From assembly GCF_000725625.1 (NCBI RefSeq), contig NZ_JOHS01000042.1:5511-69510 (forward strand): 64,000 nucleotides of DNA. The letters run 5' to 3'. Positions 40,744-48,912 of this stretch are shown here, piece by piece (within the stretch, counting starts at the first letter, position 1; each line of letters starts with the position of its first letter). The notes beneath the pieces were generated by a model. It saw only the letters and a program-made list of their open reading frames with translations. It was not told the origin of the DNA and did not search any database. The translations under genes were made by a program, and so were the position numbers. The DNA comes from Streptomyces sp. NRRL F-6676. GTDB taxonomy: Bacteria; Actinomycetota; Actinomycetes; Streptomycetales; Streptomycetaceae.

Positions 40744-42345
40744 TCAGGTGCGCTTCCGGAAGAAGCGGCGGCGAGGGCGGGGCTTCGGCGTGTTCGGCGG
40801 CTGCCCTGCCAGCTCGTAGACGGCGTTGTGGAGCTGCGGGTGCGCCAGGAGGGACCAGTGCTTGCCCAGGGCCTCCCAGACTTCCGTCAGGGCGGTGCGG
40901 GGGTCGGTTCCCAGAAGCGTGCTGTAGGCGGCCGCCACGGCGGGGGTGCGCGAGCGGCCCGCAACGCAGTGGACGAAGACCCGCTTGCCCTCCTTGCGGA
41001 GGCGGAGAATCTGGCGTGCCGCCTGGTCGAGGGCGTAGTGAAGGTTGGGGTTCTCGCCTTCCTTGTCGACCAGCCAGACGCGGACGTGCTCGACGGCGGC
41101 GTGGGAGAAGATCGGCCCCTGTCCGACGCGGCACAGCGACACGACCGCATCGACGGGCGGTGCGCCAGCGAACTCGGTCTCGGTCATGGGGAGGTTGCCG
41201 ATCAGGACGCCAGGGTCGGCGGGGTGCCGCGCGACGTAGCCCTTTCCGGCGTATCCGGGGATCTTGACGCGCGGGGCCGAGGGCCAGCCGTCACCGTCGT
41301 CCATGCCCTTGCGGGCGGTCAGGACGGCCAGGCGGACGAGATCGGGGCCGGACATCGTGGGCCAGCCGTTCACGGCCTGCTGCCAGGCGAGGGGGATGGC
41401 CGAGACGCCCCAGCGCGCGCCCAGGAGGGCGCCTGCGATCGCGGCTACGGTGTCCGTGTCGTTGCCCGCCCGGACGGCCGCTTCGGTGGCGAGCTGGAAG
41501 TGCTGGGCGGGGAACGATCCACGCTCCGGTGCCAGCTCGGGAACGGGCGTGCGGGTGATGGCGGACCACGCGGCCTGGAGGGCGGTGACGACGTACCCGT
41601 TGCGGTCCCAGTGGTGCGGCGGGTTCGCCTCCGCCTCGTCCAGCCTCGCGTGCCAGATCTCCTGCCGGTCCCCGGGAAGCAGCGCGATGCCGTCACGGAC
41701 GCCGTCGAAGGTTCCTTCCAGCACGGCGACCCGGATGCCTGAGCACCACAGGATGCACGCCTCGATGCACTCGGGGTCGCTGTGGGTGAGGGAGCTGATC
41801 ATGGTGGCGGCCCTGACCATTCCGTCCACGTCGTCCAGGTAGGCGAGGGCGACGACGCCGGTCCGCATGAGCGAGCCGTTGCCCGCGCTGAACCGGGTGC
41901 GGGCGGTGTAGGCGTCAGCTTCCGCCGTCATGGCCTGGGCGGGCGTGCCCGTCTTGTGGGTTTTCGCGGCGCGAAGGACGCTGCTGGTCTGGTTTCCGAT
42001 GTCGGTGGCGCCCCCGTCGCGCCAGAGGTGGAAGTTGCGGGCGATCTGGTCGAGTGCGGTCTGGCTGGTGAGGTCGGTGCCGGTGGAGGCGACGGCGGCG
42101 ATGCACACGTGCATCTGGGTGTCGTCGGAGTACTCGCCGGGCTTGTAGGGACCCAGGCCGCCGCCGATCATGGCGGGCCGTTCCTCGGCGCCCAGTCGGC
42201 GGGCGAACTCGTAGGGCACGCCGAGGGCGTCACCGCACGCAGCACCGAGGAGGACGCCGGCTGCGCGGTCGGTGGCGTGGACGTTGAGCGGGTGCGACGC
42301 CGGGGCCAGGGTGGGGGTCATGGAGTCAACGGGCTTCGTCTTCAC
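40744..42345 (-). CDS. ADP-ribosylglycohydrolase fused to a dual-specificity phosphatase
   Basis: The protein has 533 residues from GTG 42345 (GGGAGAA upstream). Residues 25 to about 350 are an ADP-ribosylglycohydrolase (DraG/ARH) domain with GAACGDALGVPYEF, EYSDDTQM and GNDTDTVAAIAGALLGARWG, all metal-binding acidic residues present. Residues 385-520 are a dual-specificity/tyrosine phosphatase domain with the signature HCVAGRSRTP near 460 and the likely general acid in WLVDKEGENP. Such a chain could remove both ADP-ribose and phosphate groups. It is the only leftward gene between 6 and 61 kb. Confidence 0.9.
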   Translation of the reverse strand: MKTKPVDSMTPTLAPASHPLNVHATDRAAGVLLGAACGDALGVPYEFARRLGAEERPAMIGGGLGPYKPGEYSDDTQMHVCIAAVASTGTDLTSQTALDQIARNFHLWRDGGATDIGNQTSSVLRAAKTHKTGTPAQAMTAEADAYTARTRFSAGNGSLMRTGVVALAYLDDVDGMVRAATMISSLTHSDPECIEACILWCSGIRVAVLEGTFDGVRDGIALLPGDRQEIWHARLDEAEANPPHHWDRNGYVVTALQAAWSAITRTPVPELAPERGSFPAQHFQLATEAAVRAGNDTDTVAAIAGALLGARWGVSAIPLAWQQAVNGWPTMSGPDLVRLAVLTARKGMDDGDGWPSAPRVKIPGYAGKGYVARHPADPGVLIGNLPMTETEFAGAPPVDAVVSLCRVGQGPIFSHAAVEHVRVWLVDKEGENPNLHYALDQAARQILRLRKEGKRVFVHCVAGRSRTPAVAAAYSTLLGTDPRTALTEVWEALGKHWSLLAHPQLHNAVYELAGQPPNTPKPRPRRRFFRKRT

Positions 42346-42493
42346 GGGTGTTCTCCCGAGGTCATGTGCTGCGTGCGTGGTCTGAGAAGGGCGGGGGCGG
42401 GGAGTGCGGCGTCAACTCGCTTCGCGCTCAAACCCGCTGTCGCTACGTCAGAATGGCACGGCCGAACAGCTTTCGTCAACATGACGATTAGCG

Positions 42494-42522
42494 TTGCGTG
42501 TTCTCTTTTCAATGTGTACTGT
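42494..42522 (+). promoter_or_regulatory. Conserved cargo promoter, copy B (before HU gene)
   Basis: TTGCGT (42494-42499), 17 bases, TACTGT (42517-42522), extended TGTG -10, followed by the shared GTGATTGCTGTCGG. It is divergent from the glycohydrolase gene and lies in the 306-base gap, which holds no other feature I can support. Confidence 0.8.
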
Positions 42523-42651
42523 GATTGCTGTCGGAGGCGCTCAGACCGTCCTGGGTGACGCGCCCCCATTCCTTTCGTCGGCACCGCGCCCTGAATGTCA
42601 GCGGCCCTATGTCCGGCATCGAAGTGCACGCCAACTCACAGGAGTTACGCC

Positions 42652-43128
42652 ATGAACAAGGCCCAGCTCATCGACGCGATCGCGGACAAGATGGGCGGCC
42701 GCCAGCAGGCCGCCGACGCTGTCGACCACGTGCTCGACGCCATCGTCCGCGCTGTCGTTGCCGGAGATCGCGTCTCCGTTACCGGATTCGGCTCGTTCGA
42801 GAAGGTCAACCGGCCGGCCCGCTACGCCCGCAACCCCCAGACCGGCGAGAGGGTGCTGGTCAAGAAGACCTCCATCCCCCGCTTCCGGGCCGGGCAGGGC
42901 TTCAAGGACCTGGTCAGCGGCGCCAAGAAGCTCCCCAAGGGCGAGGTCTCCGTCAAGAAGGCCCCCAAGGGAAGCCTCACCGGCGGCGCCCCCGCCGTGA
43001 TGAAGAAGGAAACGGTCAAGAAGGCCACCCCGAAGAACGCCGGAGCAGCGGCCAAGAAGACGGGCCCGGCCATGAAGGCCGGGGTGAAGAAGCCCGTCAA
43101 GACCTTCTCCAAGAAGGCGCTCGCCTGA
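42652..43128 (+). CDS. HU-family histone-like protein with long basic tail
   Basis: The protein has 158 residues; ATG 42652 follows AGGAGTTACGCC. Residues 1-93 are a complete HU domain (MNKAQLIDAIADKMGG; VSVTGFGSFEKVNRPARYARNPQTGE; RFRAGQGFKDLV). The C-terminal 65 residues are Lys/Ala/Pro repeats like those of the actinobacterial HupS/Hlp type, which add DNA-compacting ability. Plasmid-borne HU-like proteins often lessen the burden of incoming DNA on the host. It has its own conserved promoter and a terminator at 43172. Confidence 0.93.
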   Translation: MNKAQLIDAIADKMGGRQQAADAVDHVLDAIVRAVVAGDRVSVTGFGSFEKVNRPARYARNPQTGERVLVKKTSIPRFRAGQGFKDLVSGAKKLPKGEVSVKKAPKGSLTGGAPAVMKKETVKKATPKNAGAAAKKTGPAMKAGVKKPVKTFSKKALA

Positions 43129-43171
43129 TCAGCCGTTGCCGGGTCCCACCCTCCCGGCGTTCCTGCTCGAC

Positions 43172-43195
43172 GGCCGGGCGCTGATGCGCCCGGCC
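43172..43195 (+). terminator. Terminator after the HU gene
   Basis: GGCCGGGCGC and GCGCCCGGCC form a perfect 10-bp stem with a TGAT loop, 43 bases after the stop codon. Confidence 0.75.
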
Positions 43196-43212
43196 GGACC
43201 GGAGAGATCCTG

Positions 43213-44025
43213 ATGAACTACCTCGTGATCGACGGCGCCCGCGTCGTCTCTGCTCACCGTACTCTGGCCTCTGCCCGCTCATCGGAGCAGCAGGAGCTCG
43301 GGTCCAGCACCGAACCCGGCCCACTGCTGGACGGCGAACCGGCCTGGTGGTCGCGGACTCGGCGCAACGGCGGTGTCGCTGAGCTCGGCATCCTTCGGAG
43401 CGACGCGACCGAGCTCGGCTTCCGCTTCGAACTGCGCGCCTGCCAGGCCCCGGCCGGCTCTTGCCGTCATAGCCCATGCGGCACCTACACCACGTGGGCC
43501 GTGAGCCGCTGCTACGAGCTGCTCAGCAAGCTCGCCGCGTTCGTGCCCCTGTCGTGGATCTGGGTCGGCAAGCGCAGCGACGACCCTCGCGGCGACGCCC
43601 CGCAGTTCCTCGCCGAGGGCTGGGCCCTCATCGACCGCCTGACCGCGGAGATGCAGGAATCCCTGCGGGTCGTCGAGTTGTTGCCGGCCGACACCCGAAC
43701 CCTGGACGAGCGGGCCCAGGCAGCTCACGCCCTTGTCGTACGGTTCCTGGCGGGGCACTTCGGCCCCGCGCCCGAACTGGAGTCCGTTGTTGTCCGGCCG
43801 GTCCTCCACGGCCAGGACCTGCACCTGCGACTTGACCCGTTCTCAGCGGACCTTCCCATCTGCGGCACCGTCTTGTCGGGCCGTGGCACTGACGCCACCG
43901 GCGCCGAACTGAACGCACACGCCTGTGACCAGTGCTTCGGGCGCGCCCCCATCGACCCGCCCCCGGTTCTCACCGCCGCCGAGTACGAGGCGTGGACCGC
44001 GTATATCCACCAGTCCGGCTCGTGA
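43213..44025 (+). CDS. 270-aa protein of unknown function with C-terminal cysteines
   Basis: ATG 43213 is preceded by GGAGAG. The protein begins MNYLVIDGARVVSAHRTLAS and contains an insertion with CRHSPCGTYTTWAVSRCYELL, a possible metal site near residues 87-105. A helical middle follows (EMQESLRVVELLPADTRTLDERAQAAHALVV). The end reads LPICGTVLSGRG...ACDQCFGRAP. There are no membrane segments. The family is not recognised. It is followed 26 bases later by another unknown gene, forming a two-gene unit. Confidence 0.7.
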   Translation: MNYLVIDGARVVSAHRTLASARSSEQQELGSSTEPGPLLDGEPAWWSRTRRNGGVAELGILRSDATELGFRFELRACQAPAGSCRHSPCGTYTTWAVSRCYELLSKLAAFVPLSWIWVGKRSDDPRGDAPQFLAEGWALIDRLTAEMQESLRVVELLPADTRTLDERAQAAHALVVRFLAGHFGPAPELESVVVRPVLHGQDLHLRLDPFSADLPICGTVLSGRGTDATGAELNAHACDQCFGRAPIDPPPVLTAAEYEAWTAYIHQSGS

Positions 44026-44051
44026 CCGGCGAAGCGAGGAGGACTCCCTTC

Positions 44052-44822
44052 GTGTCCGAGGATTCAGCCGCCGTGCGCACCAACTCGCCCAAGCAGCTGG
44101 CACTTCGCCTGCTCCGCCGCAGGTCCTTCAGGGCTGGGTACCTGGCGCAAGTGATCGATCTTGCCGTACGGGAGGTGGTCCGTAGCCAGTTCGACGAACC
44201 CGACGAGCGCGAAGCGACCCAAGTCCAGCAGCGGCTGACCCGCGACGCCGCGAACGGGCAGCCCGGCGCCACCGAGCTGGCCCGCGCCATGCTGGACGTC
44301 AAACACGCCATAGACCTTGTGCGGCACGGGCATTACCGAGCTACCACCGTTCCCGAGAGCGGACCCGCCACAACCGTCTCAGCGGAGCAACTGCTTGAGC
44401 TGATCACCGGGGCCGGCCGTGACCGCGTGCTCGCGGCGCAGGGCGGAGCACTGGTTCTCCTCGCCGAGGACGAGGAGACCAGCACCGTCTACCGACCGGT
44501 GTCCGCAGCGGAGGCGAATGCACTGCGGCAGGCAGCGCGGAGCGCCAAAGAGGAGGCGATCCGCCTCTACGAAAGTGCAGTTGAGACGCTGCGACCGCAC
44601 GTACGCATGGCCGACTGGAGCAAGAACGACGGTTACGGAGTCGCCGTCGACGTGGTGAACGGAGAAGTGTCGGTGCAGTGGTGGCCGGCGTCGCTGCCCG
44701 AGTCTCAGGAGCTGTGGGAGCGGGGCGGAATCCGGGCGCTCTGCGCGGCGCTGCTGTCAGCCAGGTTCACCGTGTCCGAACGAAATGGAAGGGCACCCCG
44801 CCCCATCGTGTTGCGTATCTAG
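44052..44822 (+). CDS. 256-aa helical protein, unknown function
   Basis: GTG 44052 has GAGGAGGA upstream. The N-terminal half is helical and basic (KQLALRLLRRRSFRAGYLAQVIDLAVREVVR). The middle contains EQLLELITGAGRDRVLAAQGGALVLLAEDEE. The C-terminus is an alpha/beta region (EEAIRLYESAVETLRPHV, then YGVAVDVVNGEVSVQWWPA). No family is recognised. The last eleven bases of the gene form the -35 box and first spacer bases of promoter copy C, so the promoter sequence constrains its final residues VLRI. Confidence 0.7.
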   Translation: MSEDSAAVRTNSPKQLALRLLRRRSFRAGYLAQVIDLAVREVVRSQFDEPDEREATQVQQRLTRDAANGQPGATELARAMLDVKHAIDLVRHGHYRATTVPESGPATTVSAEQLLELITGAGRDRVLAAQGGALVLLAEDEETSTVYRPVSAAEANALRQAARSAKEEAIRLYESAVETLRPHVRMADWSKNDGYGVAVDVVNGEVSVQWWPASLPESQELWERGGIRALCAALLSARFTVSERNGRAPRPIVLRI

Positions 44823-44839
44823 TTTTCAATGTGTAGTGT
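44811..44839 (+). promoter_or_regulatory. Conserved cargo promoter, copy C
   Basis: TTGCGT (44811-44816), 17 bases, TAGTGT (44834-44839), extended TGTG -10. The -35 box is inside the final codons of the preceding gene. It drives 45007 onward. Confidence 0.75.
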
Positions 44840-45006
44840 GGTGTTGTCTGGTTGATCAGCCGATCATCCCTCACAGCCCGTACGTCGGTCCTCGCCGGCG
44901 CCATGAGGGCGGCCGCCAGGCCACCACACAGGCGCGCGGCGAATCCCGCAGCCTCATCTCACCGCCCCGGGCCGCCGAATCGCCCGCCTCGTACTGGGAG
45001 ACCGCC

Positions 45007-45357
45007 ATGGGTATGAGCAGCCCCCACCCGCGCCGGACGCCGCCCCTCGACACCCTCAGAGAACTGGTGCCGGGCGCCGAGCTCATCAAGGTCCGCGCCA
45101 ACCCCAACAACTGGGACCAGGCCATGCTCCTCGCCGCGTACACCTGGCCGCAGCACCAGGGCGACCGCCTGGTCCCCCTCGAACACGGCGCCTACCCCGA
45201 CGACTCGCACCACACCGCACTGACCATCGGCGAGTTCCTCAGCCGGTACCGGCAACTCCCCGTCGTGCGTGTACTCCAAGCCAGCGCCGCCGCCTACACC
45301 TTCCTCGTCGAACTCGCCCGCCCCTCTTGGGAGCTCTCCGGCGGTGATTCCCAGTGA
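45007..45357 (+). CDS. 116-aa protein of unknown function
   Basis: ATG 45007 follows CTGGGAGACC. It has a Pro/His-rich start (MGMSSPHPRRTPPLDTLREL), then an alpha/beta body (AELIKVRANPNNWDQAMLLAAY; HHTALTIGEFLSRYRQLPVVRVLQ; AYTFLVELARPSW). It is acidic overall and has no recognised motif. The stop overlaps the next gene as GTGA, so the pair is coupled, the third such coupled pair in this cargo area. Confidence 0.7.
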   Translation: MGMSSPHPRRTPPLDTLRELVPGAELIKVRANPNNWDQAMLLAAYTWPQHQGDRLVPLEHGAYPDDSHHTALTIGEFLSRYRQLPVVRVLQASAAAYTFLVELARPSWELSGGDSQ

Positions 45358-45959
45358 GCGCCCCGGCGATCCCCGCAACGTGCGCGCACCGCCCCACCCA
45401 CGGGGGTCTGGTGGTCCCGTACGTCTCGTTCGAGCACAACGGACTGCCGGTCTTCGGCGGCCTCGACCCGGGCAAGCGAGCCCGGGCCTTCGAGAACGGC
45501 CTGTGCCAGATCTGCGAAAGCCCTCTCGGGCGGTGGTTCTACGTGCTGGTCCGTCCAATGGACGTGAGCGTTGGGCACGCGCCAGAACCGGGACTCCACC
45601 CGCCGTGCCTGATGTATTCGGAGAAGGCGTGCCCGATGCTCAACGGCACCAGCGCCACCTACCGGCCGGGCGGCGTCATCGCCCAGCACCCGGCGGGCCG
45701 CCCGTGCGACGACCCGGCCTGTTCCTGCCCAGCGACGGCCCCCACAGCGGAATCCCAGGTGCGGGCCGGGCGCAAGGCCGACGACTGGGACGCCTGGATG
45801 CTCTCAGCAGACCAGTACGAGCTGCGCCGAGACGCCCACAGCACCGCCGTGGGCATCCAGCTTCCTTCCGACCCCAAGCGCATCCGCCGCGTGCGGATCT
45901 CCCCCGAGCGCGAGCGCGGCCTTGCCCTGATCACAGCGCTCCTGGAACTGGGCGCGTAG
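45354..45959 (+). CDS. 201-aa cysteine-rich protein, phage/plasmid type
   Basis: It starts by GTGA overlap at 45354. The N-terminal 100 residues hold CQICESPLGRWFYVLVRP, then LHPPCLMYSEKACPML, a Cys-Cys-His-Cys-Cys arrangement suggestive of zinc binding. A second cluster is PCDDPACSCP near residue 120. The C-terminal part is charged and helical (KADDWDAWMLSADQYELRRD). Similar cysteine-rich proteins are frequent on Streptomyces plasmids and phages without assigned function. Confidence 0.7.
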   Translation: MSAPAIPATCAHRPTHGGLVVPYVSFEHNGLPVFGGLDPGKRARAFENGLCQICESPLGRWFYVLVRPMDVSVGHAPEPGLHPPCLMYSEKACPMLNGTSATYRPGGVIAQHPAGRPCDDPACSCPATAPTAESQVRAGRKADDWDAWMLSADQYELRRDAHSTAVGIQLPSDPKRIRRVRISPERERGLALITALLELGA

Positions 45960-45974
45960 CCCTCCCCCTTCCAT

Positions 45975-46004
45975 GCCCGGCGGGCCCGCCCATGCCCGCC
46001 GGGC
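45975..46004 (+). terminator. Terminator
   Basis: GCCCGGCGGG (45975-45984) and CCCGCCGGGC (45995-46004) form a perfect 10-bp stem, 15 bases after the stop codon at 45959. Confidence 0.75.
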
Positions 46005-46019
46005 GCTGCACCAACGAGG

Positions 46020-47006
46020 ATGACCATGCTTGCTGAGCGCTTCCGCCCCTCCGACATCGAAAGCCTGGTGCGCATCGCCGGCACCCTGGCCCACTCACCG
46101 TCCGCGGCTGAACTGCCGCCGCACTACCGTGAGCTCGCCCAGCGCGTTCACGCCGAGATCGTCGCCGAAGCCGCCGGCCGCCGGTCCCCGGCCTCCTCCG
46201 CACTCCTGGGGCCCCGCCCGGGCGAGCAGGTCTGGATGCTGCGCATCTGGACCCGCCACGAAGACACCACGGAGCCGTACGCCACGAAGGGCGCCGCGCT
46301 CGCGGAGCTCGCCGCGCACGTGCGCAGCAGCTGGGACAACGTAGGCGGCCAGGGCGACGTGCCGGAAGAGCCTCCGGCCGACGACGCTGAGGCCATCGAC
46401 CTCTACTACGGCCCCGACGGCGACGCGGTGCCCGATCAGGGCTACGAGCTGTATCCCGACGAGATCAGACGGCAGCAGCGCTCGCGGACAGTACCCCTGA
46501 ACTTCCACTTTCCCGACGACGTGACAGCCGAGGCCCTCAACCGCCGCGCGGTCTTCTACGCCGCCGACGACGACGGACCGTCGTGCAGCGAGGTGGCTGG
46601 CGTACTCGTCTTCGGCTACCTGGACGCCAAGGACGGCGTCGTGCGGGTCTCGGTCCACACCGACAGCGCCGACCCCGAGCACGTCGTCCGGCCGGACGGG
46701 ACCGTGCCGCTGCGCGTCGTCGTCGACGACACCGTCGTCTTCGACGACAGCAACCACCACGCCCCGCACCCCCCTGTGCTGGAGCAGCTCCTGGACGCGG
46801 CCGACCCGGAGCAGGAAGCGGTGGTCTACTCGCTGGCGGTCTCGGCGGGGCTGATGTGGAGCTGCCCGAGGTGCCGGTGGCCCAACCCGCGGGCGACGGA
46901 ACGGTGCGCACGCCCCGGCTGCGGACGCAAGGCCAAGGCGGTGGCGATCGATTCGCAGGCAGCCGCACTCCCGGCGCCGACTCTCACGCTGGAGGGACCG
47001 CGATGA
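46020..47006 (+). CDS. 328-aa acidic protein with C-terminal zinc-ribbon
   Basis: ATG 46020 is 15 bases past a terminator stem; ATG 46026 is equally possible, with CAACGAGGA upstream. The N-terminus is helical (FRPSDIESLVRIAGTLAH), followed by EQVWMLRIWTRHEDTTEPYATKGAALAELAAHV, a pattern seen in small plasmid proteins that handle a regular alpha/beta fold. The middle is acidic (DGDAVPDQGYELYPDE). The C-terminus carries CPRCRWPNPRATERCARPGCGRK, a zinc ribbon. A cytoplasmic nucleic-acid or protein adaptor is possible; the function is unknown. Confidence 0.7.
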   Translation: MTMLAERFRPSDIESLVRIAGTLAHSPSAAELPPHYRELAQRVHAEIVAEAAGRRSPASSALLGPRPGEQVWMLRIWTRHEDTTEPYATKGAALAELAAHVRSSWDNVGGQGDVPEEPPADDAEAIDLYYGPDGDAVPDQGYELYPDEIRRQQRSRTVPLNFHFPDDVTAEALNRRAVFYAADDDGPSCSEVAGVLVFGYLDAKDGVVRVSVHTDSADPEHVVRPDGTVPLRVVVDDTVVFDDSNHHAPHPPVLEQLLDAADPEQEAVVYSLAVSAGLMWSCPRCRWPNPRATERCARPGCGRKAKAVAIDSQAAALPAPTLTLEGPR

Positions 47007-47461
47007 CCGTCAAGACCTATCCGCCGGCACCCAAGCACCTCCGGGCCGCGTGCGCTCACCCTCAGGGGCACCTCACGTCACACGGCAGCCGTGCAACGCT
47101 CCAGGCCTACCTGGACGACGGCCTGGTCTACCGCAACGACGCCGACGGCTACCGGCTGCCAGCGGAGACGGCGCAGGCGCACGGCGTCGGACCGTACGTC
47201 ATCACCGGCGCCGGGCGGCGGGCGATCCTGAACGAATCGCAGTTGGCGGCCATCGATTCCGCTGACGAGGACGGCGCGCTGCGGAACGTCAGCTGGCCCA
47301 CCGCCGCCGCCCTCGCCCGCCTCGCCCTCGTCGAGTACCGGGACGCCACCGGCACCCCGCAGCCCACCGACGGCGACGACGGCCGCACTGGCCCGAAGCA
47401 CCGGCCTTTCCTCACCCCGGCGGGCGTCGAGGCCGCACGCGCCTCGAAACCCCAGCCCTGA
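47003..47461 (+). CDS. 152-aa protein with winged-helix-like pattern
   Basis: ATG 47003 overlaps the preceding stop (ATGA). Residues 15-50 (HGSRATLQAYLDDGLVYRNDADGYRLPAE) and 95-115 (WPTAAALARLALVEYRDATG) look like recognition helix and wing of a degenerate winged helix, with VITGAGRRAILNES as a terminal helix typical of MarR-like or plasmid HTH proteins. The C-terminus (FLTPAGVEAARASKPQP) repeats the same kind of 'T.aG..a' ending. This is a pattern-based guess only. Confidence 0.65.
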   Translation: MTVKTYPPAPKHLRAACAHPQGHLTSHGSRATLQAYLDDGLVYRNDADGYRLPAETAQAHGVGPYVITGAGRRAILNESQLAAIDSADEDGALRNVSWPTAAALARLALVEYRDATGTPQPTDGDDGRTGPKHRPFLTPAGVEAARASKPQP

Positions 47462-47478
47462 TCCCCCGCTCCCCCGGT

Positions 47479-47502
47479 GGGTGCGGCCTCCCCGCCGCAC
47501 CC
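47479..47502 (+). terminator. Terminator
   Basis: GGGTGCGGC (47479-47487) and GCCGCACCC (47494-47502) form a perfect 9-bp stem with a 6-base loop, 18 bases after the stop codon. Confidence 0.7.
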
Positions 47503-47528
47503 GCCCTGGTCTCCGCAGGTACGCGCCC

Positions 47529-48890
47529 ATGACTTCCCTCACCCTGTTCGATCCCGACCTCGACGAGGCCAGCCTCACAACGTCGCCCGGCGGGGCGGCT
47601 CCGGCCGAGGTTGCCTCCGCGGAGGCTCTGCAATCCTTCCGCGCGACGAAGCACAAGTCGCTGAACTTCGGTCTCGGCGTCGACTCGACGGCCCTGGTCC
47701 TGGCGATCATCGACGATCCAACCGCCTTCGGGATCGCCGAGGACTTCTCCGACTTCTCGATCGTGACGGCGATGACCGGGTTCGAGTTTCCCGACACGAT
47801 CGCCGACGTCGAGAGCCACGTTCTCCCGCTGCTCCGGAGTAAGGGCATCCGGTACACGCAGGTCGCGCGGGCCGGGCGTCACGACTCGGCAGGCGTCGAG
47901 GTCCTCTCCGACACCACGAACCCCGGCAAGGTGTTCGGCAAGGGCCCGTGGACGCTCATGGACGAGCTGGAGGAGAACGGCACGGTCCCCCAGTACGCCG
48001 GCGGTCACGTATGCAGCCAGAAGCACAAGGCCTTCCCGATCGACCGCCTCCAGCTCAAGCGGTCGGGCGGGCAGACCGTCGGCAAGCTCTTCGGTTACAA
48101 CGCCGACGAGCACAAGCGCGCGGTCAAGGCCAACAAGTTCCAGGCCGAGCGCAACCAGACGGCGGGCTACGAGACCTTCGCCCTGGACTACCCGCTGCTC
48201 AGGCTCGGCTGGTCTCGTCAGGACGTGCAGGGCTACGTGAAGAACCGCCTCGGGATTGACATGGCCAAGTCATACTGTCCGGTATGCCCTTTTTCTGGGG
48301 TGTGCTCACCTCAGCCGGATCACCTGAAGCGGCTGCGGAAGTACCCCGGCCTCGCGGCGCGCGTGCTGCGTCTGGAGTACCTGTCGATGGCCCTGAACGA
48401 CAACATGTCCCTCTACAAGGACGACACCCTGTTCAGGCGGGTCACCGACGACCAGAACACCGAGGCGATCGGTCGGTTCAAGGCTCGGCTGGACGAGGAG
48501 CCGTGGGCGGTCTACCGGTTGCAGCGCGCCTACACCGCTGGCCGTCGACCCGAGTGCAAGACCGCACACGGCAACCGCTGCGCCAAGCCGGAGTGCCGCG
48601 ACAGCAGCTTCAAGGGCACCGTCTACCGGTCGGTGAAAACCGTCCGCACCGGCAGCCGCGCCGAAGTCGGCACCTTCCTGCACAACGCCGCCACGGCCCT
48701 CAACCGACCGGTTGAGCACTCCACGAAGGCCCACGGCGTCGGCATCGACCGCGTCCGCACTCGCGTCCGCCCGGACCCCAAGGTCTACGGCACGGTCGAG
48801 GACTTCTACGTGACCGCCCCGGCTGGCGTGCAGGACAAGGCCCGCGACGGCTTCGCCAAAGTGTGGGCCGCGATGACCGCCGGCCAGTAG
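47529..48890 (+). CDS. PAPS-reductase/ATP-pyrophosphatase-like protein
   Basis: The protein has 453 residues, starting at ATG 47529. The nucleotide-binding loop LNFGLGVDSTALVLAI at about residues 45-60 is the SGGxDS-type PP-loop of the PAPS-reductase/ATP-pyrophosphatase superfamily. A target pocket region (VTAMTGFEFPDTI) follows, with HVCSQKHKAFPIDR near 160. A cysteine cluster SYCPVCPFSGVC near 250 resembles that of phage and Dnd-type PAPS-reductase-like enzymes. It is probably not assimilatory sulfate reduction, since no partner genes are present. A nucleic-acid sulfur-modification or nucleotide-modification role is more likely. Confidence 0.82.
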   Translation: MTSLTLFDPDLDEASLTTSPGGAAPAEVASAEALQSFRATKHKSLNFGLGVDSTALVLAIIDDPTAFGIAEDFSDFSIVTAMTGFEFPDTIADVESHVLPLLRSKGIRYTQVARAGRHDSAGVEVLSDTTNPGKVFGKGPWTLMDELEENGTVPQYAGGHVCSQKHKAFPIDRLQLKRSGGQTVGKLFGYNADEHKRAVKANKFQAERNQTAGYETFALDYPLLRLGWSRQDVQGYVKNRLGIDMAKSYCPVCPFSGVCSPQPDHLKRLRKYPGLAARVLRLEYLSMALNDNMSLYKDDTLFRRVTDDQNTEAIGRFKARLDEEPWAVYRLQRAYTAGRRPECKTAHGNRCAKPECRDSSFKGTVYRSVKTVRTGSRAEVGTFLHNAATALNRPVEHSTKAHGVGIDRVRTRVRPDPKVYGTVEDFYVTAPAGVQDKARDGFAKVWAAMTAGQ

Positions 48891-48912
48891 ACCACCGCCC
48901 CTGCGAGGAGAG

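Noticed and set aside
47529..48890. Assimilatory PAPS reductase for sulfate metabolism
   Set aside because: No sulfate-activation or sulfite-reductase genes are nearby, and the long C-terminal region and cysteine cluster fit phage or DNA-modification relatives better.
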